Source: Rhizobium sp. Root1334
Lineage (GTDB): Bacteria > Pseudomonadota > Alphaproteobacteria > Rhizobiales > Rhizobiaceae
Assembly: GCF_001426665.1 (NCBI RefSeq)
Contig: NZ_LMEY01000023.1
Span: forward strand, 187,687-251,686
DNA: 64,000 nt
Direction: 5' to 3'
Shown here: piece by piece, positions 11,439 through 20,732 of the stretch
Layout: each line of letters starts with the position of its first letter
Numbering within the stretch: the first letter of the stretch is position 1
The notes under the pieces: model-generated
The model's database searches: none
What the model was told of the DNA's origin: nothing
Seen by the model: only the letters and a program-made list of their open reading frames with translations
Position numbers and translations under genes: made by a program

Positions 11439-11539
11439 CCTTCTCCCCGCTAGCGGGGAGAAGGTGCCCGAAGGGCGGATGAGGGGCCACTTGAGCTTGC
11501 CCCTCATCCTAACCCTCTCCCCGTAGGCGGGGAGAGGGG
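11439..11539. repeat. RIME-like palindromic intergenic element (copy 1)
   Basis: About 100 bp made of three consecutive inverted repeats: 11439-11464 (CCTTCTCCCCGC with GCGGGGAGAAGG), 11477-11509 (GGATGAGGGGC with GCCCCTCATCC) and 11513-11538 (CCCTCTCCCCG with CGGGGAGAGGG). This architecture and core match the Rhizobium intergenic mosaic elements. It separates the aldehyde dehydrogenase and DUF779 genes; a diverged copy lies at 39166-39302. Confidence 0.8.
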
Positions 11540-11559
11540 ATTAACTCGGAAGGAAACTC

Positions 11560-11946
11560 ATGACAGACACCATCAAGGGCGAACCACGGGTGCTTGCCAC
11601 CGACGCGGCACTGGCGTTCCTTAAGGAGATCCGTCAGGATCATCCCGATGTGCTGTTTCATCAGTCCGGTGGCTGTTGCGACGGTTCGTCGCCGATGTGT
11701 TATCCCGCCGACGACTACATTGTCGGCGATAACGATATCAAGCTGGGAGAGATTGGCGGCGTGCCGGTCTATATCAGCGCCAGCCAGTTCGAGGTCTGGA
11801 AGCACACACAACTGATCATCGACGTCGTGCCGGGCAGGGGCGGCATGTTCTCGCTCGACAATGGCCGCGAGCGCCGGTTTCTCACCAGGTCGCGGCTGTT
11901 CGCAGGCGGCGAGGCCTGCGCCATTCCGATTGTCAAAAGAGCATAG
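11560..11946 (+). CDS. DUF779 family protein
   Basis: Small cytoplasmic protein of 128 residues with a Cys-rich motif (SGGCCDGSSPMC, about residues 36-47) that could bind metal, and another Cys near the C terminus (GEACAIP). DUF779 genes are habitually linked to AcoD/ExaC aldehyde dehydrogenases, as here; no biochemical role is established. A GGAAGGAA ribosome site precedes the ATG. The RIME-like element between it and the dehydrogenase could shape the transcript 3' end or attenuate this gene. It is convergent with prs, with a 27-bp gap. Confidence 0.88.
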   Translation: MTDTIKGEPRVLATDAALAFLKEIRQDHPDVLFHQSGGCCDGSSPMCYPADDYIVGDNDIKLGEIGGVPVYISASQFEVWKHTQLIIDVVPGRGGMFSLDNGRERRFLTRSRLFAGGEACAIPIVKRA

Positions 11947-11973
11947 CGCCGGCCATGCCGCCGATTGAGCGGA

Positions 11974-12906
11974 TCAATCGAACAGGCTGGAGACCGATTC
12001 TTCCTGGCTGGTGCGGTTGATCGCTTCGCCGATAAGGCTGGATGTCGAGATGACGCGGATATTGTGGGCCGATTGGACCGCCGTGGTTGGCTGGATCGTG
12101 TCGGTGATCACCAGTTCCTTCAGCTTCGACGACGTGACACGGGCGACAGCACCGCCGGACAGAACGCCGTGGGTGATATAGGCCGTGACGCTGGTGGCGC
12201 CGTTCTTCAAAAGTGCTTCTGCGGCGTTGCAGAGCGTGCCGCCGGAATCAACGATATCGTCGATCAGCAGACAGTCCTTGCCGGTCACGTCACCGATGAC
12301 GTTCATGACTTCGGATTCGCCGGCGCGTTCGCGGCGCTTGTCAACGATCGCCAGCTGGCAGTCGAGACGCTTGGCCAGCGCCCGGGCGCGGACCACGCCG
12401 CCGACGTCGGGCGAAACGACCATGACGTTTTCAAGATTGTAATGTTCCTTTACGTCACGCGACAGGATCGGCACGGCGTAGAGGTTGTCTGTCGGGATGT
12501 CGAAGAAGCCCTGGATCTGGCCTGCATGCAGATCGAGTGTCAGAACGCGGTCGGCGCCGGCTTCGGTGATCAGGTTGGCGACCAGCTTGGCCGAAATCGG
12601 CGTGCGCGGGCCGGGTTTGCGGTCCTGGCGGGCATAGCCGAAATAGGGAATGACGGCGGTGATGCGGCGGGCTGAAGATCGGCGCATGGCATCGATCATG
12701 ATCAGCAGTTCCATCAGGTGGTCATTGGTCGGAAACGAGGTCGACTGGACAACGAAGACATCTTCGCCGCGCACGTTCTCCTGTATTTCCACGAAGATTT
12801 CCTGGTCGGCAAACCGTCTGACGGTCGCTTTGCCCAGGGGCAGGTTGAGATAATTGCAGATCGCTTCGGCCAGGAGCCGGTTCGAGTTGCCTGCGAAAAC
12901 CTTCAT
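11974..12906 (-). CDS. prs: Ribose-phosphate pyrophosphokinase (PRPP synthetase)
   Basis: Makes PRPP from ribose-5-phosphate and ATP for purine, pyrimidine, His, Trp and NAD synthesis. The 310-residue class I enzyme has the [10 protein letters not shown] region, the [12 protein letters not shown] signature and the PRPP loop DIVDSGGT. I start at ATG 12906 (MKVFAGNS), the usual N terminus; the longer frame from 12948 adds 14 atypical residues. A lone housekeeping gene between convergent and co-directional neighbours. Confidence 0.97.
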   Translation of the reverse strand: MKVFAGNSNRLLAEAICNYLNLPLGKATVRRFADQEIFVEIQENVRGEDVFVVQSTSFPTNDHLMELLIMIDAMRRSSARRITAVIPYFGYARQDRKPGPRTPISAKLVANLITEAGADRVLTLDLHAGQIQGFFDIPTDNLYAVPILSRDVKEHYNLENVMVVSPDVGGVVRARALAKRLDCQLAIVDKRRERAGESEVMNVIGDVTGKDCLLIDDIVDSGGTLCNAAEALLKNGATSVTAYITHGVLSGGAVARVTSSKLKELVITDTIQPTTAVQSAHNIRVISTSSLIGEAINRTSQEESVSSLFD

Positions 12907-13129
12907 CGATGGTCCGCCTGTGCTGGCGCGAATATTTATTACGCGCAAATTCCGTAAGCCAGCCTGGGTCTCGATCGTCCCAAGCTTATGCGCGCTTCAT
13001 AACGCGCTTGACTTCGAATGCAAGAGGATTGCCGCGTTGCAGCGTAGTTTATCCTAAAAAGATTTGCTCAAACGTGGTGAAGTGAGGATATTTCGCCTCA
13101 CACCAACGGATTTTCCATCCCGCCGCTTG

Positions 13130-14002
13130 TCAACCGGCGTTGCTGTCACGCCAGCTGAGATATTCGTTGATGGTCTTGGTGGCGATCGCCTGCATCGTCT
13201 GCGGCGGGACGGCGGACCAGAGATTGGCGGCCGTGGCATTCACCGTGTCCTGCCCCTGGATGCGGTGCAGCCGGTTGCCGGCGCCATCCAGTACGTCCCA
13301 GACATAGACCACAGTCGTCTTGCCGCCGTCGTTCAGTGCCGAGAAATAGCCTTTCAGGATATGCTGGCTGCTGGTGTCGGATGCGGCCTTGATCGTCAGG
13401 CCGTGCGAGCGGGCCTCGCTGCCGAGCTGTTTGGAGAGCGGCGTGACGACCTCCACCGGCGCACCGATGATCGGCAGGAAGCGGATGGTGCCCGCTGCCG
13501 CAGGGGCGATCGCTGCCGCCTTCTGCGGCTGCTGGGCTTGTGGTTCCTGCTCGGCAACCTGCTGTTCGGGCTCTGTGGGCTGGTCGTTTCGTGTGGCGCC
13601 ATCGTCCTGCGATGTCTCAGCCTGCCCGGTAGCAATTGATCTGCGGCTGACCTGCTGTTCCTGTGCCGGAATCTGGCCTTGCTGCAAACGGTTGGCCTGT
13701 GCATCCAGCGACCCGGCCGGATCGGTATAGTCGACATCGCCCTGCGCCATCACCGTGCCGCTTGGGCCTTCCGAAAAGCCCTCCTGTTCCGGCGAGGCCA
13801 GTTGCGCGCTTTGCACCGGCGTGGACGCCTGTGGCGTAACGTCAACCGTCTGCATGGAATCGAGATCGGACTGGTTGACCGGCGGCGAGCGGAAGGTGCC
13901 TGCGCCAACATCGACCTGCGGGGTGAGATCGTCCATGCTGTTGCAGCCCGTCAGGGCCACAATCATTCCAAGGCTCGCAAGAAGCATGATCCGCTTGTGC
14001 AT
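13130..14002 (-). CDS. Putative lipoprotein of unknown function
   Basis: Unrecognised 290-residue exported protein. The N terminus (MHKRIMLLASLGMIVALTGC) is a short lipoprotein signal with lipobox LTGC and Cys20. After it come a low-complexity region rich in Gln, Pro, Glu and Ala (about 30-165) and a folded-looking C-terminal domain (about 170-290) containing FLPIIGAPVEVVTPLSK and ending YLSWRDS. The C-terminal part might bind a periplasmic partner while the linker spans the cell envelope; this is inference. ATG 14002 is preferred because it opens directly on the signal peptide; a frame from 14068 would bury it. Confidence 0.8.
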   Translation of the reverse strand: MHKRIMLLASLGMIVALTGCNSMDDLTPQVDVGAGTFRSPPVNQSDLDSMQTVDVTPQASTPVQSAQLASPEQEGFSEGPSGTVMAQGDVDYTDPAGSLDAQANRLQQGQIPAQEQQVSRRSIATGQAETSQDDGATRNDQPTEPEQQVAEQEPQAQQPQKAAAIAPAAAGTIRFLPIIGAPVEVVTPLSKQLGSEARSHGLTIKAASDTSSQHILKGYFSALNDGGKTTVVYVWDVLDGAGNRLHRIQGQDTVNATAANLWSAVPPQTMQAIATKTINEYLSWRDSNAG

Positions 14003-14089
14003 CGTCCTACCGTCCGGTTCGTCGGTGACGGAATAGGCGAAGGCCCCCACCTTCTTTCCGCCGTTCAAAGGGACGATAGATCAATTTTC

Positions 14090-15241
14090 CTAAGCAGAGA
14101 TGAAGTCCAGTCCATAGCGCGACAATGCCTTGGGCGCGCCGTCTGTGGTGAGGTAAGTCTGGCCCAGCGTCATGGCCGTGCCGCTGTCTGAGTCCATGAT
14201 GATCATGTGGACGAACAGGGACATGTCGGGTGCGATCTCCTGTGGATTGCCCATGTGGAACATCTGATGCTCCATCCAGGAGGGTGAGAATCGGGCGCCA
14301 AGCGAGTAGCCGCAGGCGTTCAGCCGGTGCCGTGTCAGGCCGCGTTCGTCCATGATCTTCGAATGAACGTCGAAAACGGTGCCGAACGTGTTGCCGGGAC
14401 GAAGCACCATCTCGATGGCCTGGATGGTGTCGCGGCAGGCGCTGTAGAGCTCGCGGTGACGGTTGGTCGGCTCTCCGACAACGACGGTGCGCATCATCGC
14501 GGCATGATAGTGGGCGCTGACACCCGCCCATTCCAGCGTCAACTGGTCCTGTGCGTCCAGTGTACGGCGGCCGGCCTTGTAGCGGCAAAGCAGGGCATCG
14601 GCGCCGGAGCCGATGATGAATTCGTTGGCGGGATAGTCGCCACCGCCGGCAAAGACTGCGCCCTGCATGGCGGCCAGGATAGCGGCTTCGCTGCCGCCTG
14701 CATGGATCAGCGGAATGGCGGCATCCAGCGCGTCGTCGGCAAGGCTTGCGGCCTTTTCGACATAGGCGATCTCGGCGGGGCTCTTGATCAGGCGCAGGCG
14801 GCTGACCAGCAACGAGGCATCGACCAGTTCGCCGAAACTCGTCAGCTGCTGATCGAGCAGCCGGGCAATGCGGCCGGTCATGCCATGGGTGTCATATTCT
14901 ATGCCGATCCGGGCTCCGAGCAGGTCGAGGTCGCTCAGCAGGTTTTTCAGGTCCATCGTCGGGTCGGCGTTGACCCGGTCGACCCAGACCTCGACGCGCT
15001 CGATATTGGAGGTGTGCTTGGCCTGGCGCAGATCGGCCGAACGGGTCAAAAGCACCATCGAGCCGTCGGCTTTCACCACCAGCGTCTGGAAAAAGCAGTA
15101 GCCGAACGTGTCGTAGCCGGTCAGCCAATACATGCTTTCCTGCGCAAACAGCAGCATGGCAGCCAGCTTTTCTTCCTTCATCCTGGCCGTCAGCCGTTCC
15201 AGCCGCGCTGAAAATTCGTCCTGCGTGAAATGCAGTGCCAT
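14090..15241 (-). CDS. M24-fold (creatinase / Xaa-Pro peptidase family) hydrolase lacking metal ligands
   Basis: Cytoplasmic protein of 383 residues with the creatinase N-terminal domain (about 1-140) and the pita-bread M24 domain (about 150-380). Usual annotation would be Xaa-Pro aminopeptidase, but the metal-binding Asp/Asp/His/Glu/Glu set is not seen: the first two ligand sites read LEWAG and HYHAAMMRT, and the last block reads SGTAMTLGQ. That pattern resembles the metal-free branch (creatinase, ectoine hydrolase DoeA), so hydrolysis of a small amide or amidine is more likely than peptide cleavage. The ATG at 15241 is 1 bp beyond the pgeF stop, so it is translationally linked to pgeF. Confidence 0.82.
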   Translation of the reverse strand: MALHFTQDEFSARLERLTARMKEEKLAAMLLFAQESMYWLTGYDTFGYCFFQTLVVKADGSMVLLTRSADLRQAKHTSNIERVEVWVDRVNADPTMDLKNLLSDLDLLGARIGIEYDTHGMTGRIARLLDQQLTSFGELVDASLLVSRLRLIKSPAEIAYVEKAASLADDALDAAIPLIHAGGSEAAILAAMQGAVFAGGGDYPANEFIIGSGADALLCRYKAGRRTLDAQDQLTLEWAGVSAHYHAAMMRTVVVGEPTNRHRELYSACRDTIQAIEMVLRPGNTFGTVFDVHSKIMDERGLTRHRLNACGYSLGARFSPSWMEHQMFHMGNPQEIAPDMSLFVHMIIMDSDSGTAMTLGQTYLTTDGAPKALSRYGLDFISA

Positions 15242-15242
15242 G

Positions 15243-16037
15243 TCATGCCTCCCGTATGGATATTGCAGAAATTTGCCGGCCGTAATCCGGCTCGCTGCGA
15301 TGCGTCGTGCGGCGGTAGGAAAAGAAGCGTTCCTCATCCGCATAGGTGCAAAGATCGAGGTTTTCTGCGATGACGCCGGCATCCGTCAACCGCCTGGTGG
15401 TCAGCCCCGGCAGATCGAACATGGCGTGGCCCTCGCGGGTGGATGGCGTAAAGAAGACGGCGTAGGCGGGATCTTTCTCCAGAAAGCGTTCGACGAATTC
15501 GGTGCCAACCTCGTAATTCCGGCGGCTGATCGAAGGGCCGAGACTTGCGGCGATACGCTCGCGGCGCGCCCCCAAAGAAATCATCGCCTCGATGGTACTT
15601 TCGAGCACGCCGGTCAGCGCCCCCTTCCAGCCGGCATGGGCGGCACCAATCACGCCGGCCTCAGCGTCGGCAAACAGAACCGGGCCGCAATCGGCCGACA
15701 GGACGCCGATGACAAGGCCGGGCGTCGCGGTCACCAGCGCGTCGGCTTCAGCGCGCGTGCCGTCATAGCTGGCGTTGACGATCACGGCGTCTGGCGAATG
15801 AACCTGATGCACCGTTGCCAGTTTTTCTGGTGGGGCACCAAACCAGGCGCTGACGCGGGCGCGATTTTCTTCGACACGGCTGCGCTCGTCCCGGGATCCA
15901 AGCCCGACATTCAGGCCTCGGTAGATGCCGTCCGAAACGCCGCCTTCGCGGGTGAAGTAGCCATGTCTGATGGCGTTTCCCGCTGTTGAAGAGAGAAGCG
16001 GGCTTTGCACAGGCGATAGCAAGGCATCATCCTTCAT
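15243..16037 (-). CDS. pgeF: Purine nucleoside phosphorylase/laccase-domain protein (PgeF/YfiH family)
   Basis: 264 residues of the YfiH/LACC1 family, now linked to purine nucleoside phosphorylase/adenosine deaminase activity and to editing of wrong peptidoglycan precursors. The zinc-site pattern is present: H in TVHQVHS, C in SADCGPVLF and H in HAGWKG. It lies between the MidA-type methyltransferase gene (158 bp upstream) and the M24 gene (1 bp downstream), all on the minus strand, in the common rhizobial order lgt-methyltransferase-pgeF. Confidence 0.93.
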   Translation of the reverse strand: MKDDALLSPVQSPLLSSTAGNAIRHGYFTREGGVSDGIYRGLNVGLGSRDERSRVEENRARVSAWFGAPPEKLATVHQVHSPDAVIVNASYDGTRAEADALVTATPGLVIGVLSADCGPVLFADAEAGVIGAAHAGWKGALTGVLESTIEAMISLGARRERIAASLGPSISRRNYEVGTEFVERFLEKDPAYAVFFTPSTREGHAMFDLPGLTTRRLTDAGVIAENLDLCTYADEERFFSYRRTTHRSEPDYGRQISAISIREA

Positions 16038-16195
16038 CGGTTGTTTTGCCTTTTCGATATGCTGCGATGCGGTTGGTTTTCCGGGCGTCTCGGCTGTGTC
16101 AGCCCGGGTGATTTGGCCGGATGTTGGCCTTTAGGGACGGTCTCTGTCAATCCATCGAAACGACAGCCGGCGTCGCCGCCATGTCTTTGTAGCTG

Positions 16196-17290
16196 CTATT
16201 TCTGAAAAGGCACGAGGGCTACATTCGGGCTGCTGACAGCGAGAACCTTGAACAATTCGCCCATTTTTCCTTCGCCAGCTCCAGCCAGCCGTTCGGCGTC
16301 GGCCCGGATGTTTTCCTGGGTTTCGGGGCTCTTGTTTCGGCCAATGGCGGCGGCGCGTTCGGCCAGGCCAAGCGCGATCAGAAAATCGCCCTGATAGGTC
16401 AGCCCGTTGATTTGCAAGCCTTCGGCGACTGCACGCCGGGCCAGTTGCTCGAAATCGACATGGCTGGTGATATCGGCCTCGCCGGGGTGGGCAAGTGGCG
16501 GATCGAACTGATGGCTGCGCACGGCCTGCAGCGTGTCCCCGAGACCAGTTGCCATATGGCCGTAGTCAATGATCACGGCTGTTCCGCCATGGGTACGGAT
16601 GCGCTCGCTGAGCGTTGCCATCACCGCATCGCGGGCAGGGGCGACTTCAAACACCGCTCCGAGTGGCGCTGCAGGGCCTGAGGACGGAAGCATGTCAGGA
16701 TCGATACTGGCTACGCCGGCCGCAAACGTCAGTTCTCCCTGCGCATCAAGGCCGACAAGACGCTCCCTGAACCCCTGTGCCGTTTTGACGAACTGGCGGA
16801 TGGGGATGGCGTCGAACAGTTCGTTGGCAGCCAAAAGCAGAAAGCCGCCCGGCAGCCTATCGAAACTGTCGTGCCAGGAAATCTTGAACTTGTGGGCGAT
16901 CAGCGTCTGCTGTTGGACCTTCTGCAACCGCTCACTGGTCTCCACCAGATGGACGCTCGCCGCGTCATAGAGCGCGGGCGACAGCTTGGCGACGACGCGC
17001 AGGATATCGGCCATCATCGTGCCGCGGCCGGGGCCGATCTCGGCAATATTGACCGGAACCGGTTCTCCGTGCCGTTGCCAGGCCTGGACAAGGAAAATGC
17101 CGATCATCTCGCCGAACAACTGGCTGATCTCGGGTGCCGTGATGAAATCGCCGGACTGGCCGAAGGGCTCGCGCGTCCTGTAATAACCATGGTCCGGATC
17201 TGCCAGGCAGAGCGAAAAGTAATCGGTGACGCTGATCGGCCCGTGCGCCAGAATGAGTGCCTTGATCTTTTCTGCAAGCGGGGTCGTCAT
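16196..17290 (-). CDS. SAM-dependent methyltransferase, MidA/NDUFAF7 family
   Basis: Class I methyltransferase of 364 residues. The SAM-binding motif is clear (NIAEIGPGRGTMMADIL) and the family-specific EPFGQSGDFITAPEISQLFGE stretch lies near residues 50-70. Mitochondrial NDUFAF7 symmetrically dimethylates an Arg of a complex I subunit during assembly; bacterial members probably act on the same NDH-1 subunit, by inference. Start ATG 17290 is 10 bp past the lgt stop, indicating an lgt operon; the longer frame from 17323 would overlap lgt. Confidence 0.92.
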   Translation of the reverse strand: MTTPLAEKIKALILAHGPISVTDYFSLCLADPDHGYYRTREPFGQSGDFITAPEISQLFGEMIGIFLVQAWQRHGEPVPVNIAEIGPGRGTMMADILRVVAKLSPALYDAASVHLVETSERLQKVQQQTLIAHKFKISWHDSFDRLPGGFLLLAANELFDAIPIRQFVKTAQGFRERLVGLDAQGELTFAAGVASIDPDMLPSSGPAAPLGAVFEVAPARDAVMATLSERIRTHGGTAVIIDYGHMATGLGDTLQAVRSHQFDPPLAHPGEADITSHVDFEQLARRAVAEGLQINGLTYQGDFLIALGLAERAAAIGRNKSPETQENIRADAERLAGAGEGKMGELFKVLAVSSPNVALVPFQK

Positions 17291-17300
17291 GAAAACCCCA

Positions 17301-18146
17301 TCAGGCTGTGACGGCGCTGGCACGGCGTGCCCGCAGGATGGCCCAGAGGCCGATCAGCACCATCGGTATCGATAGAAGCATGCCCATGGTCAGCCAGCCG
17401 CCCAGCAGGTAGCCGAGTTGTGCGTCGGGTTCACGGAAGAACTCCACGAAGATACGCGCCAGACCGTAGCCGGTGACGAACACGCCGCAAACCAGGCCAG
17501 GCGTCTTCAGCGCCTTGCGGTAGTAAATCATGACGGCAAGTACGGTCAGCAGCACAAGGCCTTCGAGCCCGGCTTCATAGAGCTGGCTCGGGTGACGGGC
17601 GAAAGGACCGCCGGTCGGAAAGATAACTGCCCAAGGGGCTGACGATAGCCGGCCCCAGAGTTCGGCATTGATGAAATTGGCGATGCGGCCAAAGAACAGA
17701 CCGATCGGCACCACCGCAGAGACGATGTCGAACAGGCTCCAGATGACGATCTTGTGGCGCTTGGCAAACAGGATCATGGCGATCATCGTGCCGATCAGGC
17801 CGCCATGGAAGGACATGCCGCCGTTCCAGATTTCCAGTGCCCGCACAGGATTGGCGATTACGCTCTGCAGGTCGTAGAACAGGATATAGCCGATACGTCC
17901 GCCACCGACGATACCCGCCGCAACCCAGAGCAGGAAGTCGTCAAGCTGTGCCTCGGTCGCCGCCGGCGTTCCGTTGGCCCAGAGCGTGGTGTTGCGGACC
18001 AGTCGGCGGGCATATTGCCAGCCGATCAGGATGCCCGCCACATAGGCGAGGCCATACCAGTGGATCTGCAAAGGACCAATGGAAATGAGGACCGGATCGA
18101 TTTCCGGAAAAGGCATGATCGAGAAGAGTGTCGCTATTGTTTCCAA
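17301..18146 (-). CDS. lgt: Prolipoprotein diacylglyceryl transferase
   Basis: Inner-membrane enzyme that transfers diacylglycerol from phosphatidylglycerol to the lipobox Cys of prolipoproteins, such as the putative lipoprotein at 13130-14002. The 281-residue protein has about seven helices, the Lgt signature [14 protein letters not shown] and the essential His in FHGGLIG. It heads the minus-strand group lgt-methyltransferase and is divergent from the ubiK-like gene, sharing a 190-bp promoter region. Confidence 0.96.
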   Translation of the reverse strand: METIATLFSIMPFPEIDPVLISIGPLQIHWYGLAYVAGILIGWQYARRLVRNTTLWANGTPAATEAQLDDFLLWVAAGIVGGGRIGYILFYDLQSVIANPVRALEIWNGGMSFHGGLIGTMIAMILFAKRHKIVIWSLFDIVSAVVPIGLFFGRIANFINAELWGRLSSAPWAVIFPTGGPFARHPSQLYEAGLEGLVLLTVLAVMIYYRKALKTPGLVCGVFVTGYGLARIFVEFFREPDAQLGYLLGGWLTMGMLLSIPMVLIGLWAILRARRASAVTA

Positions 18147-18336
18147 GGTCTTGCTTCATTTCCATCGTTGTTTGCCGGAACATGGCCCTGCGGCAAGGCA
18201 GGGTCAAGGCAAGCTGCGTTCACGAAAGCCTGACATCCCCGGTATTTTTCCTTGCATCGGTCAGCATGTGCTCCTACCTCCTTTCTATAGGCCCGCGCTG
18301 GCGGGCAATGGATGCCAAGGACCGGAGACCAAGACG

Positions 18337-18597
18337 ATGAGCACAGGCGCAAACCGCATTCTGGATGATTTTGCCAAGTTGATGACGGACGCGGCGGGCG
18401 CAGCCCAGGGGGTCCGCAAGGAAATGGAAACGGTGTTTCGCGCCCAGGGCGAACGGCTGCTCAACTCCATGGATATCGTCAAGCGCGAGGAGTTCGAGGC
18501 CGTGCGTGAAATGGCGCTCAAGGCGCGGGATGAAAACGATGCGCTGCTCGCCCGCATCGCAGCGCTTGAAGCGCGTCTGGCAGACGCCGGCAAATAA
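18337..18597 (+). CDS. Accessory factor UbiK/BMFP family protein
   Basis: 86-residue coiled-coil protein with a BMFP-type C-terminal helix: heptad pattern and Glu/Ala-rich segment IVKREEFEAVREMALKA followed by LLARIAALEARLADA. E. coli UbiK (YqiC) helps the UbiJ-UbiE ubiquinone complex and associates with membranes; the alphaproteobacterial role is inferred. I start at ATG 18337 (MSTGANR), the family-size start with GGAGACC upstream; the longer open frame from 18079 runs into the lgt promoter. Divergent from lgt. Confidence 0.88.
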   Translation: MSTGANRILDDFAKLMTDAAGAAQGVRKEMETVFRAQGERLLNSMDIVKREEFEAVREMALKARDENDALLARIAALEARLADAGK

Positions 18598-19029
18598 GCA
18601 GAATCAACGCGGTGGCGTGTGCTGCGCCGCCGCGTGACCGGTTTGCGGGGCAGGTGTCCCGGGACGGTACAAGCCGTTCTTTTTCAGATGCAAACGCGCC
18701 GCCTTTTTCATAAATCTTTCACCCTGTGGACACTGCCGAAAAACGCTTATGGCAGAGTCATTTAAGAACGGGTGCTGAATCAATTTAAGAGAGCCTATCC
18801 ACAAGCGCCGGCGCTATTTTTCACCCGGGGGGCTTTCATGCGGACTCCGGCATTATACACTGATTTTAAATGATGATTCGAAACGGATCACGCAAGCTCC
18901 AGGCAGGGTATGTTAGCCAGGATGGTCGTGTTTCCGGTAATCATAAGTGTTTGTTTCTGGTGTTTGAGTTTGCAGCCTTGTGTGTGAACACGATGTCGCA
19001 TGTCTGCGCCAGGACTTTTGGGGTGATGC
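18598..19029. other. Intergenic region between ubiK-like and ybjN-like genes
   Basis: 432 bp without a credible gene. A GC-rich hairpin (18607-18617 with 18625-18635, 11 pairs with one G-U) follows the ubiK-like stop and could end that transcript, although no T run follows it. The second half is AT-richer and probably holds the promoter of the ybjN-proC group. A 61-codon open frame at 18870-19055 has no visible ribosome site and runs into ybjN. Confidence 0.5.
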
Positions 19030-19530
19030 ATGAGCCTGATGGAACTGGAACTTGAGCGCCAATCGAACCCGGTCGATATGATCGAGTTCGTCGCTGCCAA
19101 CAATGATTGGTCCTTCGAGCGCTCGGGCGAAGATGAAATCGCCATGACGGTGGAAGGGAAGTGGACCGATTACCACGTCTCCTTCTCGTGGATGGAGGAG
19201 TTCGAGGCGCTGCACCTTGCCTGCGCCTTCGACATCAAGGTCCCGGAAAGCCGCGTCAACGAAGTGATCCGGTTGCTCTCCCATATCAATGGTCAGGTGC
19301 TGATGGGGCATTTCGACCTCTGGCGTCAGGAAGACGTGGTGATTTTCCGCCAGTCGCTGCTGCTTGCCGGTGGTGCGGAGCCGACCAACCAGCAGGTCGA
19401 AGTTCTGCTGTCGAGCGCGCTTGAAGCCTGCGAATCCTATTTCCAGGCCTTCCAGTTTGTGGTCTGGTCAGGTGTCGATGCGCAGAGCGCTGTCGAAGCC
19501 GTTATGTTTGAAACCGTCGGAGAGGCGTGA
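19030..19530 (+). CDS. YbjN domain-containing protein
   Basis: Cytoplasmic protein of 166 residues with the YbjN (type III secretion chaperone-like) fold; recognisable segments are the SNPVDMIEFVAANND start and the GHFDLWRQEDVVIFRQSLLL core. In other bacteria YbjN affects stress tolerance and motility, but no molecular activity is settled. Its stop overlaps the leader of proC: the proC ATG is 3 nt past the TGA, so the genes are co-transcribed. The start is the in-frame ATG at 19030. Confidence 0.88.
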   Translation: MSLMELELERQSNPVDMIEFVAANNDWSFERSGEDEIAMTVEGKWTDYHVSFSWMEEFEALHLACAFDIKVPESRVNEVIRLLSHINGQVLMGHFDLWRQEDVVIFRQSLLLAGGAEPTNQQVEVLLSSALEACESYFQAFQFVVWSGVDAQSAVEAVMFETVGEA

Positions 19531-19532
19531 CA

Positions 19533-20351
19533 ATGGCTGTGCATGCGTCAGGTCCGGTCGTTCTGATCGGTGCAGGCAATATGGGCGGCGCAATGCTCGC
19601 CGGCTGGTTGAAAAGTGGTATCTCCGGTGCCGATCTTCTGGTGATCGATCCCGGCCCGCCGCCGGCCATGGCCAAGCTGATTGCCGACAACGGCGCGCGC
19701 CATGTGACGGCTGCGCCCGCGGACTTGAAGGCCGGTGTTCTCTTCCTTGCGGTCAAACCGCAGATGATGGGCGCGGTCCTGCCGCCATTGAAGAGCCTCG
19801 TCGGTCCTGAAACCGTGGTGGTTTCGGTTGCGGCCGGAACGACGCTGTCCTTCATGCAATCGCATCTCGGTGACGCTGCCATGGTGCGCGCCATGCCGAA
19901 CACCCCGGCGATGATCGGCCGTGGCGTCACCGGCGCCTTTGCCAATGGTGCCGTATCGAGCGCACAGCGTGATCTCGTCCACAATCTTCTCAAAGTATCC
20001 GGCCCGGTCGAATGGGTCGAAACCGAAGCCGATATCGATGCGGTCACCGCCGTGTCGGGCAGCGGCCCGGCCTATGTATTCTATCTCGTCGAGTGCATGG
20101 CGGAGGCTGGCCGCAAGGCCGGTCTTCAGGCGGACCTTGCCATGCGGCTTGCACGGGAAACCGTCGCGGGGGCTGGCGAACTCTTGCACCAGTCCCCCGA
20201 CGACGCTTCAAGGCTTCGCCAGAACGTGACGTCTCCCGGCGGCACCACGGCGGCAGCCCTCAACATCCTCATGGCCGATGACGGCATGCAGCCCCTGTTC
20301 GATAAGGCGATTGCCGCAGCCCGCAAGCGGGCGGAAGAGCTGGCCGGCTAG
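19533..20351 (+). CDS. proC: Pyrroline-5-carboxylate reductase
   Basis: Last step of proline synthesis: reduces 1-pyrroline-5-carboxylate with NAD(P)H. The 272-residue protein opens with the Rossmann motif LIGAGNMGGAMLAGW and carries the signature region VTSPGGTTAAALNIL near the C terminus. ATG 19533 is preferred; GTG 19527 in the same frame would overlap the ybjN stop. It is the middle gene of a plus-strand group ybjN-proC-csaA-phosphatase with gaps of 2, 15 and 24 bp. Confidence 0.95.
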   Translation: MAVHASGPVVLIGAGNMGGAMLAGWLKSGISGADLLVIDPGPPPAMAKLIADNGARHVTAAPADLKAGVLFLAVKPQMMGAVLPPLKSLVGPETVVVSVAAGTTLSFMQSHLGDAAMVRAMPNTPAMIGRGVTGAFANGAVSSAQRDLVHNLLKVSGPVEWVETEADIDAVTAVSGSGPAYVFYLVECMAEAGRKAGLQADLAMRLARETVAGAGELLHQSPDDASRLRQNVTSPGGTTAAALNILMADDGMQPLFDKAIAAARKRAEELAG

Positions 20352-20366
20352 TTCAGGATTCTTTTC

Positions 20367-20708
20367 ATGACCGAGACCATCAGTTACGCCGATTTCGAGC
20401 GCGTCGATATTCGCACCGGCACAATCATCGAGGCGTCGCCCTTTCCCGAAGCACGCAAGCCGGCGATCAAGATCGTCATCGATTTCGGTCCGGAGATCGG
20501 CATCAAGAAATCCTCGGCGCAGATCACCGCCCACTACACGCCGGAAAGCCTGATCGGCCGCCAGGTACTCGGCGTCGTCAATTTCCCGCCGCGGCAGATC
20601 GGCCCGTTCCGCTCGGAAGTCCTGACATTGGGCTTCGAGGACGAAGCCGGCGCGATCGTGCTTGCCGCCACCGACAAGCCGGTGCCGAATGGCAAGCGGC
20701 TCCTCTGA
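20367..20708 (+). CDS. csaA: tRNA-binding protein, CsaA family
   Basis: 113-residue OB-fold protein homologous to the C-terminal tRNA-binding domain of methionyl-tRNA synthetase and to B. subtilis CsaA, which also acts as a chaperone for export. Visible features are the DIRTGTI motif at the first strands and the [10 protein letters not shown] and GFRSEVL-type segments (here [10 protein letters not shown]). Located 15 bp after proC, so probably in the same transcript. Confidence 0.92.
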   Translation: MTETISYADFERVDIRTGTIIEASPFPEARKPAIKIVIDFGPEIGIKKSSAQITAHYTPESLIGRQVLGVVNFPPRQIGPFRSEVLTLGFEDEAGAIVLAATDKPVPNGKRLL

Positions 20709-20732
20709 GGACTTTTGGTAAGGAACCTTGCG

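Noticed and set aside
18870..19055. 61-codon frame before the ybjN-like gene
   Set aside because: No ribosome site, unusual composition and overlap with the ybjN start.
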